Assembly (NCBI GenBank): GCA_002304435.1
Contig: NEUZ01000003.1
Coordinates: 1-62,789, forward strand
DNA length: 62,789 nucleotides
Source: Opitutia bacterium Tous-C8FEB
GTDB lineage: Bacteria; Verrucomicrobiota; Verrucomicrobiia; Opitutales; Opitutaceae
Reading direction: 5' to 3'
The translations under genes and the position numbers were made by a program. This document shows positions 29,491-39,301 of this stretch, piece by piece. The stretch's first letter is position 1; each line of letters opens with the position of its first letter. The notes beneath the pieces are model-generated. The model saw nothing but the letters and a program-made list of their open reading frames with translations, ran no database searches and had not been told where the DNA came from.

Positions 29491-30127
29491 GGCGGATATC
29501 CTTTGCCTCATAGAGGTAGACGACCTCCTCGGCGATGTTGGTGGCGTGATCGGCAATGCGCTCGATCGCCTTGGAGATGACCATTAGCTTCAGGCAGCGG
29601 GTGATAGTTTGGGGACGCTCAACCATAAAGCTGGAGAGCTCGCGGTGCAGCTGACGGTTGAGCTCGTCGACCTCGCGGTCGCGCGGGATCACGCGTCGCG
29701 CGCTGGCCGCGTCGCGCTGGACGAAGGCGGTGATCGCGCCGCGGAGCATCTCGAGGGACATCGTCGCCATCCGGGGGAGATCCACGTACGGCTTGAGCTG
29801 CGGCTCGGTGTTCAACTCGATCGCCCGCCGCGCGATCGTCACCGCCTCATCCCCGACGCGCTCAAGGTTTTGGGAGATTTTCATCCCTTCGGTGATCAGC
29901 CGCAGTTCGGTGGCGAGCGGGGCCTTGGCGAGGAGGTGAATCGCGGTGTCATCGATCTCGATCTCGAACTGATCGAGGATGTTGTCGTCGTCGATCACCG
30001 CCTGCGCGAGGGCGTCGTCCCGCTCGACGAGGGAGCGCATGGCACGGGAAACGGCGGACTCGGCGTGACTGGCCATCGCGAGCAGGCTGTCCTTCAGCCG
30101 CGAGAGTTCCTCAGCGTAGTGGGTCAT
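29468..30127 (-). CDS. phoU: Phosphate signalling protein PhoU
   Basis: 219-residue all-helical cytoplasmic protein made of two PhoU repeats. The first is around LLAMASHAESAVSRAMRSL and ENIxRIGD-like NLERVGDEAVTIARRAIEL; the second is around RCLKLMVISKAIERIADHATNIAEEVVYLYEAKDIRH. The ERVGDEA and ERIADHA motifs bind metals. PhoU links PstB to PhoR, silencing the regulon when phosphate is ample. It starts 19 bp after pstB. Confidence 0.96.
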   Translation of the reverse strand: MTHYAEELSRLKDSLLAMASHAESAVSRAMRSLVERDDALAQAVIDDDNILDQFEIEIDDTAIHLLAKAPLATELRLITEGMKISQNLERVGDEAVTIARRAIELNTEPQLKPYVDLPRMATMSLEMLRGAITAFVQRDAASARRVIPRDREVDELNRQLHRELSSFMVERPQTITRCLKLMVISKAIERIADHATNIAEEVVYLYEAKDIRHADRKRD

Positions 30128-30146
30128 GGGGACGGGGATGGCGGGC

Positions 30147-30947
30147 TCAGCCGAAGCGACCGGAGACGTAGGCCTCGGTCTGAGAGTTCGCCGGGTTGGT
30201 GAAGATGTCGCGGGTGGGGGCGTGTTCGATAAGGCGCCCGAGGTAAAAGAACGCAGTCTGGTCAGAGCAGCGGGCGGCCTGCTGCATGTTGTGGGTAACG
30301 ATTACGATGGAGTAGCGAGCCCGGAGCTCCTGAATCAGCTCCTCGATCTTGGCGGTAGCCACCGGGTCCAAGGCGGAGCACGGCTCGTCCATCAGGATGA
30401 TCTCGGGCTCGACGGCGATGGTGCGCGCGATGCAGAGGCGCTGCTGCTGTCCGCCCGAGAGGCCTAGCGCGCTCTGGTGGAGCCGGTCCTTGACCTCGTC
30501 CCACAGGGCGGCTCCGCGCAGCGACTGCTCTACCACCGCGTCGAGCCGGGCGCGGTCCCGCACGCCTTGGAGCCGGAGCCCGTAGGCGATATTCTCGTAG
30601 ATCGACTTGGGGAACGGGTTCGACTTCTGGAAGACCATCCCGACGTGTTTACGTAGCTCGATGACGTCCACTTCCGGAGCGTGGATGTCGATCCCGTGGA
30701 TGCGGATGGAGCCCCGCACGACGCGGGCCCCCTCGATCAGGTCGTTCATCCGGTTCAGGCAGCGTAGCAGCGTCGACTTACCGCAGCCGGAAGGCCCGAT
30801 GAGGGCGGTGACCTGACGGGCGGGGATCGCAAGATTGACCGCGTGCAGGGCTTGGACGGGCCCGTAGCAGAAATCGAGGTCGCGGATCTCGACGATCGGG
30901 GACGAAGAGGCGGCGGTTTTGGGCATCGGGCGCAGGGTCGGCGTCAC
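30147..30947 (-). CDS. pstB: Phosphate ABC transporter ATPase PstB
   Basis: 266-residue cytoplasmic ATPase powering high-affinity phosphate import. It has [16 protein letters not shown], Walker [11 protein letters not shown]-loop [21 protein letters not shown], signature [15 protein letters not shown], Walker [13 protein letters not shown] and [18 protein letters not shown], all PstB hallmarks. The GTG at 30947 overlaps the pstA stop (GTGA); an ATG at 30926 is an equally possible start. Confidence 0.97.
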   Translation of the reverse strand: MTPTLRPMPKTAASSSPIVEIRDLDFCYGPVQALHAVNLAIPARQVTALIGPSGCGKSTLLRCLNRMNDLIEGARVVRGSIRIHGIDIHAPEVDVIELRKHVGMVFQKSNPFPKSIYENIAYGLRLQGVRDRARLDAVVEQSLRGAALWDEVKDRLHQSALGLSGGQQQRLCIARTIAVEPEIILMDEPCSALDPVATAKIEELIQELRARYSIVIVTHNMQQAARCSDQTAFFYLGRLIEHAPTRDIFTNPANSQTEAYVSGRFG

Positions 30948-31984
30948 CAGCGCAGGCGGGAGCGCAGGCGGTTACGGAGGAGGATGGAAGCGGCCGCGAC
31001 GAGGGCAACCAGCAGCAGGAAGACGAACGCCGTCCCGTACTGCACGCGCTCGGTGTACTCGTTCTGCGGGATCTTGGAGCTCACCACGTAGATGTGGTAC
31101 GGGAGCGCCATCACCCCCTGGAACAGGAAATCGACCGCGCGCTCCACCTCCCAGGGCAGCCGGTCGCGCACGACGTAGGCCGCGGTGAACATGATCGGCG
31201 CGGTCTCGCCGGCCACCCGGGCGATGCCGAGGATGGAGGAGGTCAGGATGCCGGGCAGCGCGTAAGGCAGCACGGCGGTACGGATCGTCTGCCAGCGGGT
31301 CGCGCCGAGGGCGAGCGCGGCGGCCCGCAGTCCCTGCGGGACGGCCTTGAGGGCCTCCTCGCTAGCGGTGATCACGACCGGGAGCACCATGAACGCGAGG
31401 GTGAACCAGCCAGCCAGCAGCGACACGTTCCACCCGAAGAAGATGACGAACATCCCGAAGCCGAAGAGGCCGAAGACGATCGAGGGCACGCCGGCGAGAT
31501 TCAGGATCGCCAGCCGCACGAAGCGAATGAACCGGCCGTCCCGCGCGTACTCGCTCAGGTAGACGGCGGAGCTCACGCCGACCGCCAGCGCGAGGGTCAT
31601 CGCCCCGGCCACCAGCAGGAGGGTTCCCGCGATGCAGGGCCAGATGCCGCCCGCCGAGTACACGAAGCTCTCGGCCCGCACGTCCGCGGCGCCCGGCTCG
31701 CGCTCCCGGAAGGCGCGGAACTCACGGTCGCCCATCTCCCGCCGCCGTCCCTCCCATTCGAACACGTGCAGGGATTCCGGCGCCGAGAAGAGGAAGGTGG
31801 TGTTGATGAAAGGGGCCTCGGCCTGGAAGACGGTCCGGCTGCCCTTGATGAGGATGTCGGCGAAGACGCCCCCGCCCGCGAGCAGCACCGCGTAGGTAGC
31901 GGCGCGGAAAATCGCGATTACGAGGCCCTCCCGCAGGCGACGCTGACGAGACCGGGGCGCGAAGGGAGTAGGATGGGCGTTCAT
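30944..31984 (-). CDS. pstA: Phosphate ABC transporter permease PstA
   Basis: 346-residue inner-membrane permease. A first transmembrane helix ([22 protein letters not shown]) is followed by a loop of about 75 residues, then the binding-protein-dependent permease domain with [36 protein letters not shown] and the EAA loop [25 protein letters not shown]. It pairs with PstC to form the channel. It starts 4 bp after the pstC stop. Confidence 0.95.
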   Translation of the reverse strand: MNAHPTPFAPRSRQRRLREGLVIAIFRAATYAVLLAGGGVFADILIKGSRTVFQAEAPFINTTFLFSAPESLHVFEWEGRRREMGDREFRAFREREPGAADVRAESFVYSAGGIWPCIAGTLLLVAGAMTLALAVGVSSAVYLSEYARDGRFIRFVRLAILNLAGVPSIVFGLFGFGMFVIFFGWNVSLLAGWFTLAFMVLPVVITASEEALKAVPQGLRAAALALGATRWQTIRTAVLPYALPGILTSSILGIARVAGETAPIMFTAAYVVRDRLPWEVERAVDFLFQGVMALPYHIYVVSSKIPQNEYTERVQYGTAFVFLLLVALVAAASILLRNRLRSRLRW

Positions 31985-31988
31985 TGGC

Positions 31989-33590
31989 TCAGGCGGGGGC
32001 CAGCCGGTAGCGCCGCAGAATGCGCTGGGCGAGAAAGTTGATGCCCAGAGAAAGTAGGAAGAGCACGAGGCCGACCATGAAGAGGGCGCGGTAATGGATG
32101 CTGCCGCGGACTACCTCGCCCATCTCTTGGGCGATGATGCCGGTCATCGTGTGCACCGGCTCGACCATCACGCCGAGGCCCTGAGTAAAGTCCGGGATCG
32201 CGATGCGGTTGCCCGCGCAGAGTAGCACGACCATTGTCTCGCCGATCACCCGTCCCAGCCCGAGCAGCACCGCGGAGATGATGCCGGACAGCGCAGCCGG
32301 GAAGACGATCCGGAGAGTGGTCTGGAGCCGGGACGCGCCTAGGGCAAGGGAGGCCTCGGGCAGGGCGCGCGGCACATTGTTCAGCGCGTCCTCCGCGAGC
32401 GTGAAAATCGTCGGGACGGCGATCAACGCGAGCAGACAGCCCGCCGTCAGCACGTTCAGCCGTTCGCTGAAGGGGAATCCGGGAACCCAGTCCAGCCACG
32501 GCACGTGGGACACCTGTCGCAGGAACTCCCCGAGCACCGCGATGCCGAAAAAACCAAGCACCACCGAGGGGAAGGCCGAGATGAACTCGATCGCCGGTTT
32601 GACCACCCGCTGCTCCCGCGTGGAGGCGAACTGGTTCACGTAGATAGCCGCGCCCACGCCCAGTGGCACCGCCAGGATGAGAGCGACCCCAGCGACCAGC
32701 AGGGATCCGGTGAGCAGAGGCAGCAGGCCATACCAATCCTGCCAGAAGCTGGCCGTCAGCCACTGGCGGCCGAAAAGGAAGGCGCGCAACGCTTCCCCTA
32801 GTGAAACGGGACGAGACTGATCCCAAGTCTCGAGCCGGCGCTCGATCGCTGGAAGTTCCGAGACATAGGCGCGCACCTCCGCGCCGAAGCGCTCCAACGA
32901 CTCCCGGAGCTCGGGCACCGGCGGGGCGGGCGCGGCGACTAGCAGAGAAGTCAATTCAGCAGCCAAGGCGCGATTGACCTCCCGGTGCCGGTCGCGTGCC
33001 GCCAGCAACGGCTTGACCGCAGCGGCGAAGTCAATGGGCATCACCTCGACCCGCTCGGCCTCTGCGGTCCGGCCCTCCGCGCTCAGCTGGCGGCGCTCTT
33101 CCTTGCGGTCCTCATTTACCACAAACTTCGTCTTAATCGCGGTGGCCACGTCGCCGAGCTCGCTCCCGAGAGCGCGCAGCGGGTCGATCGCCACGCCAAA
33201 GCGGTCGGCATAGGCGTCGAAACCAACCAGCGCGCGCTCGGCCGCCTCGGCGTCCGCGCCGCCGCGACTCAGGCGATCGAAAGCCTGGAGTCGCAGTTCC
33301 GACAAACGGCGGGTGAGGGCCGTGTGCCCCTCCTCCTGCGCTCGGAGGTGGTCGACGAATTCCAGTCCGGCCAGCCGGTAAACCTCCAGGTTACGGCGGT
33401 TCTGGCCGAAGAAGCCCGCGCCCTCGCGCACCAGGAAGTATGAGATCAGCGCGAGGACGATCACCGCCACCACGGCGTTGCCCCCGAAGAACGCGCGAAT
33501 CGCGTCGTCGGGCGTCAGGCCGAGGAAGCGCAGCCGGCGGCGGGCCAGCAAATGAGGGCGGGAGTCTGGCGCAGGCATGGGCCAGGTCAC
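31989..33590 (-). CDS. pstC: Phosphate ABC transporter permease PstC, long form
   Basis: 533 residues from the GTG at 33590, or 529 from the ATG at 33578. The first transmembrane helix ([16 protein letters not shown]) is followed by a hydrophilic, largely helical insert of about 240 residues before the standard permease core ([77 protein letters not shown]). Classical PstC is about 300-320 residues, so this is the extended class. The insert may sit in the periplasm near PstS. The GTG start overlaps the pstS stop as GTGA, the same junction type as pstA-pstB. Confidence 0.93.
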   Translation of the reverse strand: MTWPMPAPDSRPHLLARRRLRFLGLTPDDAIRAFFGGNAVVAVIVLALISYFLVREGAGFFGQNRRNLEVYRLAGLEFVDHLRAQEEGHTALTRRLSELRLQAFDRLSRGGADAEAAERALVGFDAYADRFGVAIDPLRALGSELGDVATAIKTKFVVNEDRKEERRQLSAEGRTAEAERVEVMPIDFAAAVKPLLAARDRHREVNRALAAELTSLLVAAPAPPVPELRESLERFGAEVRAYVSELPAIERRLETWDQSRPVSLGEALRAFLFGRQWLTASFWQDWYGLLPLLTGSLLVAGVALILAVPLGVGAAIYVNQFASTREQRVVKPAIEFISAFPSVVLGFFGIAVLGEFLRQVSHVPWLDWVPGFPFSERLNVLTAGCLLALIAVPTIFTLAEDALNNVPRALPEASLALGASRLQTTLRIVFPAALSGIISAVLLGLGRVIGETMVVLLCAGNRIAIPDFTQGLGVMVEPVHTMTGIIAQEMGEVVRGSIHYRALFMVGLVLFLLSLGINFLAQRILRRYRLAPA

Positions 33591-34396
33591 CGCACCGGGA
33601 CGAAGCCGAGCCGGTCGGCGATTGCCTGCCCCCTGGTGCCAAGGGTGAACTCGACAAACCGTGCGGCCTCGCCCGCCGGCTCCCCGTTGCAATAGAAAAA
33701 GGTCGGGCGGGCGTAGGCATACTTCTTGTCTAGGATGTTCTCGCGCGTGGGCGCCACGCCGTTGATGGGCAACACCTTGATCCCGGCCGCCTTGAGGTAA
33801 GCGAGGCCGACGTAGCCGATGCCATTCGGGTTCCGGGCCACTTCCGCCACGATCTGCTCATTGCCGGCGAGCTTCTGGGAGGAGCGGGCGTAGTCGCGCT
33901 TGCGCATCGCGAGGTCCTTCCAGTCTGAATATGTCCCTGAGGACGTGTTGCGGGTGTAGACGGAGATTTTCCCCGGACGGCCGCCCGCGGCGGACCAATC
34001 CGTGACGTCCCCCGTGAAGATCTGCTCGACCTGCCGCGGGTTGAGGCGGGCGATGGGGTTGCGCGCATTGACGATCACGGCGAGGCCGTCGAACGCCACC
34101 ACGATCCCGTTGAGGCGCACCCCCCGAGCGGCGGCGGCGGAGATCTCGGTGGCCTTCGCCTCCCGGGAACTCATCCCGAGTTGGGCCGTGCCCTCGATGA
34201 TGGCCGAGATCCCGGTGGTGGAGCCCTCGGCCGCGATCTCAAATGCGACCCCCGGCCGAGTCGCCTTGTACTCCTCGGCCAAAGTCGGCACGAGCTTCGC
34301 ACCCAGGGTGTCGGATCCCTTGATGACCAGTTTTTCCCCGCGCAGGGCGGGCGCGGCCAACAGGATCAAGGCGAAGAGGAGACGGGACACCTTCAT
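33587..34396 (-). CDS. pstS: Phosphate-binding protein PstS
   Basis: 269-residue periplasmic phosphate-binding protein. The signal peptide is LLFALILLAAPALRG. KLVIKGSDTLGAKLVPTLAEEY is followed by IAAEGSTTGISAIIEGTAQLGMSSREA, whose backbone and hydroxyl groups bind phosphate. VYTRNTSSGTYSDW supplies the second half-site, and NGIGYVGLAYLKAAGIKVL completes the fold. First gene of the pst-pho operon; two 11-bp-phased box arrays lie upstream in the 433-bp gap shared with the divergent receptor. Confidence 0.95.
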   Translation of the reverse strand: MKVSRLLFALILLAAPALRGEKLVIKGSDTLGAKLVPTLAEEYKATRPGVAFEIAAEGSTTGISAIIEGTAQLGMSSREAKATEISAAAARGVRLNGIVVAFDGLAVIVNARNPIARLNPRQVEQIFTGDVTDWSAAGGRPGKISVYTRNTSSGTYSDWKDLAMRKRDYARSSQKLAGNEQIVAEVARNPNGIGYVGLAYLKAAGIKVLPINGVAPTRENILDKKYAYARPTFFYCNGEPAGEAARFVEFTLGTRGQAIADRLGFVPVR

Positions 34397-34596
34397 TAGA
34401 ATGATCGAGTTGCAACTGAACCTGTGGCTAGCGCCGGCCCCGCGCTGCTCGCTCCTAAAATGACGTCAAGCCCCCGCGGCCTGGGTAGACCTCGGAGCAC
34501 CTCTCTGGCAGCGCCCCGATCCGCGCCGACGGCTGCCGCTGGGGCAGCCGCAAGGGAAATCGGGATAAGGATCATCGTCGGAATATGCAGGCTCAT
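34397..34596 (-). other. pstS leader region with a possible 66-codon ORF and a hairpin
   Basis: This belongs to the 433-bp gap between pstS and the first receptor gene. An ORF (ATG at 34596) opens with a hydrophobic stretch, MILIPISLAAAPAAAV, and ends with its TAA overlapping the pstS ATG (TAATG). A perfect 8-bp stem, CGGCTGCC/GGCAGCCG, lies at 34530-34550. The ORF has no visible ribosome-binding site, and its composition is unremarkable after the hydrophobic start. It may be a leader peptide or chance. Confidence 0.3.
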
Positions 34597-34597
34597 T

Positions 34598-34624
34598 GTT
34601 ACAAATCCGCGTCGAATTCGTTAC
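34598..34624. promoter_or_regulatory. Pho-box-like repeat, pstS side of the divergent gap
   Basis: GTTAC at 34598, GCGTC at 34609 and GTTAC at 34620 on the plus strand are exactly 11 bp apart. This matches the TGTCAY direct-repeat periodicity of PhoB sites. It lies about 200 bp upstream of both pstS and the receptor gene at 34830. Confidence 0.65.
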
Positions 34625-34698
34625 GACTGGACGAAGATCCGGCCCTCGCAAGGACCAGCACGCCTTGCGGATCAAGTGAGAGGTCCTCCGCGCCCGGC

Positions 34699-34734
34699 GT
34701 AACCCGCCTGTGACGTACGTGACATTCCCGTTAC
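34699..34734. promoter_or_regulatory. Double Pho-box-like array upstream of TonB receptor 1
   Basis: GTAAC at 34699, GTGAC at 34710, GTGAC at 34719 and GTTAC at 34730 give two pairs with 11-bp phasing, separated by 9 bp. It is 96-131 bp upstream of the receptor start at 34830 and could also serve pstS in the other direction. Confidence 0.7.
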
Positions 34735-34829
34735 GCTTCGGACACGTCTCCGCGTCGGTGCGCGGCGGCCATTGACCTCCTCAGTGGCGCCTCGCTCAAC
34801 CCTTCCGACACTCTCACCTCTCCATTTTT

Positions 34830-37616
34830 ATGCTTAACGCACCTACTCGCGTGAGCGGGCTCCTCGCCGCCGCGCTCCTTCCTCTTCTCGCCTTAAATCT
34901 CGCAGCCCAAGGCTCCGGCGGCGTCGCCGGCCGGATCACCGACGCGGGCAACCGGCTCGCGCTCGCGGGCGCCCGGGTGACCGTGTCCGAGACCGGCCTG
35001 ACGACCTTCGCTGACGCCACGGGTGATTACAGCCTGCCGGCCGTACCCGCGGGCAACCGCACCCTGATCTTCAGCTACGTCGGCTACGCGGAATTGACCC
35101 GCAACGTGACCGTCAGCGCCGGCGCCACCGCCCGCGTTGACGTCGCCTTCGGAGCGGACGTGGTCGCGATGGACAAGTTCGTGATCACGGGTAGCGCGGT
35201 TGGCTCGGCCCGGGCGCTCAACCAGCAGCGCGCCGCCGACACCCTCACCAGCATAATCGCCTCGGACGAGATCGGCCGCTTCGCCGACCAGAACGTCGCC
35301 GAGACGATGCAGCGCATCCCCGGTCTCGCGCTCTATCGGGACCAAGGCGAAGGCCGCTTCATCGTGGTCCGCGGCATCCGTCCCGACCTCAACAGCGTGC
35401 GGCTCAACGGTGTGTCGCTGGCCACCCCCGAACGCGGCGACCGGGTCGTGGCCCTCGATGTCCTGCCGACGGATTCGCTGGCAACGGTGGAGGTCACCAA
35501 GGTCCCGACCCCGGATATGGACGCGGACGGGTTGGGCGGGAGCATCAACGTGCGCACCCGCAGTGCCTTCGATGCCGACGGCCGCCAACTGCAGGCGACG
35601 GCGCAGGGCCAGTACAATCACCTCGCCGAGCGCTTCAGCAGCAAGTTCAGCGCGACTTACGGGGACCGTTCCGCGGACGGCAAGTGGGGCTTCATCTTCT
35701 CGCCAACCTGGCAGGCGCGCCGCTTTGCCACCAACAACTTCGAGGAGGACGGTGGTTACGAACTGCGGGCGGTTCCGGGCGCACCCGCCGGCACCCGCGC
35801 GCCGTTCCTAGTCGGCATTGCGTTTCGCGAGTACGAGATCACCCGCACGCGCTACGGCGCCTCCTCCGCGCTGGAATTCCGGCCCGACGCCCAGACCAGC
35901 CTCTACGTCCGCGGCACCTTTTCCCAGTTCAACGACCACGAGATCCGCTATGTTTACACGCTCCCGTTCGCGGAGGGCACCGTGAGCAACTTGAGTGACA
36001 CCGGCGCGACGATCTCCGGCGTTCGGCGGGAGCGGCACGATATGCGTTACCGCCAAAAAGATCAGCAGATCCTCGCACTCGTGACAGGCTTCGAACGCAC
36101 CGCAGGCAACTGGCAGCTCGATGGCCGGCTGGGATGGTCCAAAGGCGAGGAGCAGCGGCCCGACGAAGTGACCGTCCGTTTCCGCAAACCGAACCGCAAC
36201 AGCACTTGGTCCTACTCGTTCGGCCCGGGGATGTATGCCCCCTCCTTCAGCGCCCCGACGGCGATCGTGTCCGACCCGTCCCAGTACAGCGAGATCAGCC
36301 GCTTCCGAGTGGTGAACTCCCCCGGCGACGAGTCCGAGCTCAACGTGGGCGTGAACGCACGCCGCAACCTGCGCCTCGCCGAAGCACCGGCTTACGTAAA
36401 GTTCGGCCTACAGCTGCGGGAGAAGGATAAGTCGGCGGCCAACGAGACCGTCGACCACGCCGTGCCCGCCTCTTTCACCTTCGCGGCAATGCGCGAGGGG
36501 CAGACCCCTGATGATTACCCGTTCTTCTCCTCGGGATACCGCGCCAGTACCCCCAAGGTGCTGCAGGCCTTCTATGGCAACCGCGCTGGCTTCACTCCTA
36601 CCCGCCTCCTGCTGGAGAGCGTGCAGGATGACTGGGAGTCGACCGAGGACATCACCGCCGCCTACCTGATGGGCGGCACGACCGTGGGTCGCCTGAACGT
36701 GCTGGCGGGCGCGCGCCTCGAGCGGACCCGCTACGAAAATCGCGGCAATGAGCTCACGGGCACGACCGTGCGCGCCGCACGCCGCGGTCGCAGCTACGAG
36801 AATCTCCTCCCCGGGCTGCATCTGCGCTACGACCTCGACCGCCAGACCGTCGTCCGCGCCTCTTGGAGCAACTCCCTCGCCCGACCCTCCTTCGACGACA
36901 GCGCCCTACGCCGGAGCGTGAACGACACCGCCCGCCGCGTCACCGAGGGCAACCCCCGCCTGCTCCCGCTGGAGTCGGTCAACTGGGACGCCTCCGTCGA
37001 GCGCTACCTACCTTCCCTCGGGCTCGTCTCGGCCGCCGTCTTCCGGAAGAACATCTCGAACTTCACCTACCAGCGGGAGCTGCCGGGCGGCGACCCCGCT
37101 ACCGGCTACACCCTCACGACTTTCGTCAATGGTCCCAAGGGGCACATCGAGGGCCTCGAGCTCGCCTGGCAGCAGCAATTCCGCAGCCTGCCCGCGCCCT
37201 TCAACGGACTTGGCTTCATGGCCAACTACACCCGCAGCAATAGCGAGGCGACCTACCCGACCCGGCCCGGCGAGCGCATCGAATTCATCGGCCAGTCCCG
37301 CGAGATCGGCAACGCCGCCCTGACCTTCGAGCGCGGCGGCCTGTTCCTGCGCCTCGCGCTAAACTTCCGCACGCCGCGGCTCCGCGAGGATGAACCCCTC
37401 GGCGGCGACGCCACCACGGACCGCTGGGTGGACGATCACCGCCAGCTCGACCTCTCCGCGAGCTACCGCCTGAACCGGAACTGGGAAATCTACGCCGAGG
37501 CGCTCAACCTCACGGACGAGCCGTTCCGCGTCTACTTCGGGAAGACCTCCTCCCGATTCGCGCAATTCGAGGAGTACGGTCTCTCCGCAAACTTCGGCGT
37601 CCGCTGGCGCCTGTGA
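34830..37616 (+). CDS. TonB-dependent receptor 1 (carboxypeptidase-regulatory-like domain)
   Basis: 928-residue outer-membrane receptor. A signal peptide (LLAAALLPLLALNLAAQ) is followed by a carboxypeptidase-regulatory-like domain at about 30-105 (GGVAGRITDAGNRLALAGARVTVSE, GDYSLPAVPAGNRTL). The plug begins near MDKFVITGSA and contains NVAETMQRIPG, and the 22-strand barrel ends in FGVRWRL. VEVTKVPTPDMDADGLGGSINVRTR is typical of the Xanthomonas/Caulobacter-type receptor family. The substrate is unknown. Divergence from pstS and the box array suggest uptake of a phosphorus compound (inference). A bidirectional terminator follows. Confidence 0.93.
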   Translation: MLNAPTRVSGLLAAALLPLLALNLAAQGSGGVAGRITDAGNRLALAGARVTVSETGLTTFADATGDYSLPAVPAGNRTLIFSYVGYAELTRNVTVSAGATARVDVAFGADVVAMDKFVITGSAVGSARALNQQRAADTLTSIIASDEIGRFADQNVAETMQRIPGLALYRDQGEGRFIVVRGIRPDLNSVRLNGVSLATPERGDRVVALDVLPTDSLATVEVTKVPTPDMDADGLGGSINVRTRSAFDADGRQLQATAQGQYNHLAERFSSKFSATYGDRSADGKWGFIFSPTWQARRFATNNFEEDGGYELRAVPGAPAGTRAPFLVGIAFREYEITRTRYGASSALEFRPDAQTSLYVRGTFSQFNDHEIRYVYTLPFAEGTVSNLSDTGATISGVRRERHDMRYRQKDQQILALVTGFERTAGNWQLDGRLGWSKGEEQRPDEVTVRFRKPNRNSTWSYSFGPGMYAPSFSAPTAIVSDPSQYSEISRFRVVNSPGDESELNVGVNARRNLRLAEAPAYVKFGLQLREKDKSAANETVDHAVPASFTFAAMREGQTPDDYPFFSSGYRASTPKVLQAFYGNRAGFTPTRLLLESVQDDWESTEDITAAYLMGGTTVGRLNVLAGARLERTRYENRGNELTGTTVRAARRGRSYENLLPGLHLRYDLDRQTVVRASWSNSLARPSFDDSALRRSVNDTARRVTEGNPRLLPLESVNWDASVERYLPSLGLVSAAVFRKNISNFTYQRELPGGDPATGYTLTTFVNGPKGHIEGLELAWQQQFRSLPAPFNGLGFMANYTRSNSEATYPTRPGERIEFIGQSREIGNAALTFERGGLFLRLALNFRTPRLREDEPLGGDATTDRWVDDHRQLDLSASYRLNRNWEIYAEALNLTDEPFRVYFGKTSSRFAQFEEYGLSANFGVRWRL

Positions 37617-37626
37617 GTCACGCTTG

Positions 37627-37660
37627 AAAAAAGGCCGGCCCCGCCAGGGCCGGCCTTTTT
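37627..37660. terminator. Bidirectional rho-independent terminator
   Basis: AAAAAGGCCGGCCC-cgcca-GGGCCGGCC-TTTTT is a 9-bp GC stem extended by A/T pairs with a T-run on either strand. It sits 10 bp after receptor 1. The GH3 gene converges from the other side, 60 bp away. Confidence 0.92.
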
Positions 37661-37720
37661 GCTGTCCCGCGGCGAACGAACGCCGCCGCGCCCTCCGCAG
37701 CCACTCGCCGGCCACCGGAC

Positions 37721-39301
37721 TCAGCGTCCCTCCAGCAGGGCGTCGGCGATTTCCCGGTCACTCCGGCAGCGCGGCATCTTGTTCTGCCCGCCCCACTTCC
37801 CCCGGCGCTGGAGCCAGCCCGCAAAGGTGCCGTCCGGCACCAGCCGAACTTCCGGACTCTCTAGGCCGCCTCCCTTCCGCTTCGCCTCGTAATCCTCATT
37901 CCGCCGCTGCAGCCCGGCGTCCAGTAAGGAAGTCAACTGGTCCGCCTGCAGACCCGGCCGGGGCGCAGCGAGCTCGAGGAGCCATTCGTGTCGGCCCCGG
38001 CGCCCCGCGCCCCCTTCTCCGGTAAAACGCGGTGCCACGTGGAAGTTCGCCACGTCTAGTCCCAGCACTCCGGCCGCCTCGGCGAGCGTCTCCGTGACCT
38101 CGTGCTCGATCACGTGCTCGCCAAACGCGCTCAACTGCAGGCGGGTGCGCCCGCGGTAGACCAGCCGCGGCGGGTCGACCGTGACGAAGCGGACGACGTC
38201 CCCGATCACGTAGCGGCAGAGGCCCGCCGGAGTGGACAAAAGAAGGACATAATCGACGCCAGGCGAGACCTCGGCCAGCGGCACGATGCGACCTGCGAGT
38301 TCGCCCAGCCGCGACTCGTCGTAATCCGCGAGGGGCAGGAATTCGTGGTAAATCCCCGCGTCCGCCAGCAGCCGGAGACCCGCCACGGGCTCGGTGTCCT
38401 GGGCCGCAATGAACCCTTCCGAGGCCGGGTAGACCTCGTGGAAGTGGACCCCCGGACCGGCGACCGCGGCGAGTTGGCGGGCGAACGGGCCCAGGGGTAC
38501 GCCGCCGTGGACAATGCACTCCAGGCGAGGCCACACCTCGCGCAGCACGGATCGTCCGGTCGCGGCCAGCACCTTCTCCGCCAAAATGAGGAGCCAACTC
38601 GGGATGCCCGCGACCAATGTGAGATCCCGCGCGCGCGTGCGCGCCACGATCGCGTCGAGCTTCGCCGGCCAGTCCGCGACGAGCGCGATCTCCCGCCCCG
38701 GCTCATACAGGTGGCGCTCCACCCAACCCGGGAGGTTGAGGGCCGTGATGCCGCTTAGGTCTCCGCACAGGATCGGGGGGCCGCCGGCCGCGGGCAGCGG
38801 CGTGAGGACAGTGGAGCCGCCCAGAAACAGGTGGCGGCCACGGAAGACATCCGCGTGGCCCACGCGCCCCGCGTGGAAGAGCAGCGAGAACAAGCCGGTA
38901 CGTCGGAAATGAACCAGCATCTCCGCGGTGACGGGCAGGTACTTTGTGCGGCCGGCGGTGGTGCCGGACGAGACCGCGAAGTAAGGGCACCGCCCGCGCC
39001 AGAGCACGTCAGCCTCCCCGGCCTTCATCCGCTCGATCCACGGCAGGAATTCTTCGTAACGCCGCGGCGGGAGGGCACGCCACGCGGCCGGGGTCATCCC
39101 GGGCCGCAGGCCGTACTCCCGGCCGAAGGCCGTGCCCGCCCAGCCGCGACACAGTCCACTCCAGGCCTCAACCTGCCCCACCCGCGCGGCATCGGGCGAG
39201 GCCAGACGAGCGCGCAAACGTTCCCCGGCGATGCCAGCTCCCGCGGCGAGCAGTCCCCGCCACCACGGCCGGCGGGGCAGTTCGGAGGCCGCGGCACTCA
39301 T
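37721..39301 (-). CDS. GH3-family acyl-adenylate/amide synthetase
   Basis: 526 residues of the GH3 branch of the ANL adenylating superfamily, whose plant members conjugate acyl acids to amino acids. The ATP motif YFAVSSGTTAGRTKYLPV lies near residues 108-125, motif II is YPASEGFIAAQDTE, and motif III is GLCRYVIGDVVRFV. No membrane segment was seen; length fits the family (about 500-600). The start at 39301 overlaps the hydrolase stop (ATGA). The longer reading to 39625 is antisense-like noise. With the hydrolase it forms a two-gene operon behind a triple Pho-box-like repeat, so it is probably induced in phosphate starvation. The bacterial substrate is unknown. Confidence 0.88.
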   Translation of the reverse strand: MSAAASELPRRPWWRGLLAAGAGIAGERLRARLASPDAARVGQVEAWSGLCRGWAGTAFGREYGLRPGMTPAAWRALPPRRYEEFLPWIERMKAGEADVLWRGRCPYFAVSSGTTAGRTKYLPVTAEMLVHFRRTGLFSLLFHAGRVGHADVFRGRHLFLGGSTVLTPLPAAGGPPILCGDLSGITALNLPGWVERHLYEPGREIALVADWPAKLDAIVARTRARDLTLVAGIPSWLLILAEKVLAATGRSVLREVWPRLECIVHGGVPLGPFARQLAAVAGPGVHFHEVYPASEGFIAAQDTEPVAGLRLLADAGIYHEFLPLADYDESRLGELAGRIVPLAEVSPGVDYVLLLSTPAGLCRYVIGDVVRFVTVDPPRLVYRGRTRLQLSAFGEHVIEHEVTETLAEAAGVLGLDVANFHVAPRFTGEGGAGRRGRHEWLLELAAPRPGLQADQLTSLLDAGLQRRNEDYEAKRKGGGLESPEVRLVPDGTFAGWLQRRGKWGGQNKMPRCRSDREIADALLEGR

